A stretch of 64,000 nt of DNA from Cryptomeria japonica (lineage: Eukaryota; Streptophyta; Pinopsida; Cupressales; Cupressaceae): contig NW_026729203.1 of NCBI RefSeq assembly GCF_030272615.1, forward strand, positions 1-64,000, written 5' to 3'. The notes below the pieces were generated by a model that was given only the letters and a program-made list of their open reading frames with translations, was not told the origin of the DNA and did no database searches. This document shows positions 60,801 to 64,000 of the stretch, in pieces. Numbering within the stretch: the first letter of the stretch is position 1; every line of letters starts with the position of its first letter. The translations under genes and the position numbers were made by a program.

Positions 60801-63800
60801 TGGGCTCGGCTCGGCCTCCCGAGAGACTAGACTATATAGGCCCAATATCCATTCCGCCCTCTCTTCTACCCCGATTCTATACGTAACATCCCTTGAAAGA
60901 TTTCAACCCTGTAGTCTCTTTGGCAACTTTATTGACATGTTACGTATAGAATTCGCGGTGGGGTCTATCGAACTTGAGAAAAAACAAACTGCCACCACCA
61001 ATAATCTAAAAGGGGGGTCGTCGAAAGATGCCTAAAGAAACTATAGGCATTCACAACCAAACTCTATTTTACCCTACTATTCTAAAGGGCTAGCAGGCTC
61101 ATTAATGGCAGAGGGCTGCTTGCTGCTATATATCTGCCAGGGCGAGATCGCCAAAGAAACTATAGGGCCCATGTCTATAGCCGGGTGGGAGGGAATCATA
61201 GGGGCCCAAGGGGGTGAGCCTGTTACGTCTATAATATGGCGTACCGGTCAACTATCTATCTATCCATCTATCTATCTATCTATCTGGTTGGGGTGGGCCC
61301 CTACTATTCTATGGCATCGGAGGATGAAGGTTGCCGAGATCGATTCGCCCATGCCGAATAGTAGGGCCCTTAGAATAGGCCTGCAGGGGCAACGGCCCTG
61401 GCTAAGAATAGTAGGGGCCCACTACCAATCTACCTCCACTAGACCCACCCACCCGGGAATTCTAGTTGATGGGTGGGGGGTTATGTTCAATTCCCACCCA
61501 ACAACAACTATTTTAAGCCCTCCCTCAACATTAGCTTCCCACCCACCCCAATTAATGTACGCCTGCTAGAGTAACCGAGATCGATTTGAGATAACTTTAG
61601 AACAACTAGAATTCTCTGCATGCAGGGGAACCGGGTGTGCATGAGGGCCTCTACTATTCTTAGCCAGGGGCCAACTCGACATTCCCATCCCACCCGGGAT
61701 AACTCCCACCCACCCCCCGGCTATAGTTGCCCCCGCAGAAGTGTGGGATATTATTGGCTATTATTGGAACTTCCTACGAAGAACCACCCATGTGCCAGTC
61801 CTGGAAACGAGTCGACACCGAGTCGAGTCACCAATGGAAAGGATAAGTCAATTGAAACCGAGAACCAATCAGTCGAAACCGAGGACCCGCCATCCGTCTA
61901 TCAACACCGAGTCAAATGAATCGCCAATTAAGAGGCGAGAGTCAGGTTGTCCATGATATCTGATCTTTCACAAAGTATCTAATCTAAGAGTCCGGGTATG
62001 GGAAAACGCTGCTAAAATGTTCGCCACTCCCAATCACAATCATAGACGTATTAACAACTGAAGCTCCCCTGCTGCATCAATCAACGACTGGAATCATCTA
62101 CTTAATTCAGAAATAAACGAATTAGGCCCAGCAACCCAGGGAATGACCCAACCTCTCCTTATGCAGGCAGCCCGGGGAATAAAGGAAGTAGTCAGTCCAT
62201 CTGACTGAAGGCACCCAACCACCGAACTCCCTAACTCTTTCTCGCCTATCCAATGGATTCAAATGCCCTATTATTCTATGGGCATCTGGTGGGCCAATCC
62301 TATTACCCCCCACCCACCCCTTCGAAAGGTCGTTAGCTGTCATCTATCGCAACGGCCCAACGAATAGTAGGGGCCCACCCGCTAACCCCTAATTCTTCTT
62401 TAGTGAACTGCCTCATTGAATGAATCGGTAGTAGCAGACGGGGGGACCCAACTATTCAAGTGGAACCCACCATCTATCCGATTCAATCGGTGGCCAGCCC
62501 ACCTGGGCCAAATGGCACGAATCGAAGGATTGGATTCGAGGAGCCCCGGTAGTAAAGGTATCCTTGTCATCTCTATCACTACCCCGGTGCAATTGTGAAT
62601 CATCATATCCAATAAACAGAGAGGGGATAGGGGCTCGACGAGAAAGAAACTCGATTCATTGGTGGGTGGGCCCCCTCTGCATCTATTATTCGGATGGATA
62701 ATGAGCGACGGATGGATGGATAATGAGTGGGAACCTGGGGATCAGATTGCCTCGATTCCCAACCCCGACAAGGTCAGGTTCCATTCCATTCAATAGGCCT
62801 GAACTCGAGAGAGAAACTCCCGATTAAGAATAGTAGGGCGCTGGCATCCGAAGGGATGGCAAAGTGCATTTCTTTTCGATAGCCGCACTCCTTTCCCTAG
62901 TGTCGAGAACAGGTATTTCTTGTCTCCTGGGTCCAGGGAGGGAGGAAATCGACTCGACTCGACTGTCCATGATTCAATCGACTCGACTCAATACGTACGT
63001 AAGGTGCTTCTATCGTCCCGGGGGAAGCTAGAGGTTGGAATCGTCCCTTCCTTTCTACTCAACTCCAAGGTCCTTCTTTCCGGAATCGATCACCCGAACC
63101 AACCTGACCCCGACGAAGCCCGAGAGGTTCATGTCCCCTTCTCAGGGTTAGCGGCAAGGGATTCCTTTGCGAGAAAGATAACTCTATTCATCGTTGCCGA
63201 CGACCTTTCCAATGCCATTCTCCAATAATAGATGCAGAGGGGCGGGGCCATCCAAATAGTCCCACCCGGCAGCTCTACCTCCCACCCACCCCTGGTAGGG
63301 CAATTGCTAGAGTTGGGGACTTCCTTCTCGTCCCCGCCTGATAGATAATGGAGAATCAAACAACTGCCTGCTATCGAACAACTGGACCTGTCCTGCCGAG
63401 GAGCATGAGTAAACACGATTCCGTCCCATCAACGGGCACCCTAGCCGTTCCCCCCCCGCTGCCATGGCATCAGCCTGCGGCGAATAAGCTCTAGTTGGGT
63501 GGGCCCCTACTATTCTAGGGGCCGTTGAATTGTAGTGGAAAGAAGAGCCCATAGAATTGTAGGGCCACCTCCCCTGAAGACCGGTACACCACTTTGCTTC
63601 TCCCCGCGAGTAGCCTCCTAGGTCATTCGCTTCACTATTCCTTTATCGTCCCCGGGTGGGGTGATGAATCATGCTTTTCAGTGGAATGGGCGGGTGGGTC
63701 AATGAATCGGATCAAGCATTCGTCACTCCGCGGCGCTCCAATTGTCGATGAAGGAGGTGTGCCAGCCACTGATCGAGCCATTGATTCCACTTCACCATTC

Positions 63801-64000
63801 GGGGACGTCGAGGCGAACTAGGCGGTCCTCCCTCTCCATCTCCATCCCGACATGAAGCGGGATCTGGTCCTGCATCTCCTCCTGGGTATGATTCCAAGTC
63901 GGGGCAAACATGAGGAACAATGAAGAAGAAAGCGGTCCGGGTGGGTACACAAGGGGTTTTGGGCCCGCCCCGAACGAATACGGGTATCCAACGAATAGTT
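60801..64000. other. Repeat-rich spacer to window end
   Basis: No gene recognised. 18-bp motifs at 60873-60890 and 60936-60953, two AAAGAAACTATAGG hairpins (61030, 61150), (CTAT)n at 61252-61285, TACTATTCTA-type hairpins near 61070, 61300, 61400, 61652, 62268, 62830 and 63512, and TCTGCATGCAGGGG at about 61616. 62900-63230 is freer of repeats, with an unassigned 102-codon frame. Confidence 0.5.

Overview
The window looks like non-coding DNA from a large seed-plant mitochondrial genome, most likely a gymnosperm. The evidence is: (1) two pieces of mitochondrial atp1 that would need many C-to-U RNA edits to give the conserved protein; (2) a plastid rpoC2 fragment; (3) fragments of nuclear-type retrotransposons (a Ty1/copia gag and a LINE reverse transcriptase); (4) hundreds of short dispersed GC-rich repeats. 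I found no intact standard mitochondrial gene, rRNA or tRNA in 64 kb. The species cannot be fixed from this window. The dominant repeats are not the Cycas Bpu element, since only two Bpu10I-type sites were seen.

Layout. 1-22.4 kb: repeat-rich spacer with a few quieter stretches (3.2-4.2 and 5.4-7.4 kb), a degenerate low-complexity array at 13.8-15.2 kb and a 35-bp tandem array at 19 kb. 22.5-24.5 kb, minus strand: two consecutive chimeric ORFs. The upstream one starts with the atp1 N-terminus and continues into a 12-residue hydrophobic repeat and a very acidic tail. The downstream one carries the atp1 central/C-terminal segment fused to an unrecognised membrane/coiled-coil domain. The atp1 core between the two pieces is missing. 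25-32 kb: repeat-rich spacer. 32.4-33.5 kb: copia fragment with a 19-bp hairpin repeat inside its gag reading frame. 33.5-42.4 kb: repeat-rich spacer. 42.4-47.1 kb: repeat-poor, slightly AT-richer spacer. 47.2-47.5 kb: plastid rpoC2 pseudogene, followed by about 0.7 kb of nuclear-looking DNA. 49.2-49.5 kb: LINE fragment. 49.5-52.7 kb: repeat-poor spacer. 52.7-58.4 and 60.8-64 kb: repeat-rich spacer, flanking the largest low-complexity array (58.5-60.8 kb).

The most unusual component is the repeat system. At least five short motif families recur on both strands, several with inverted-repeat ends and some joined or nested: a GCCC-TTAGAATAGTA-GGGC hairpin (about 70 copies by eye), CATGTTACGTATAGAATC (about 40), GGAACTATAGTTCC plus a CCCACCC tail, TTCTAGCAGGCTGATTAATT, and a GCC-TAAAGAAACTATA-GGC hairpin. 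The hairpin inside the captured copia gag suggests these motifs spread, or are copied, within this genome after foreign DNA arrives.
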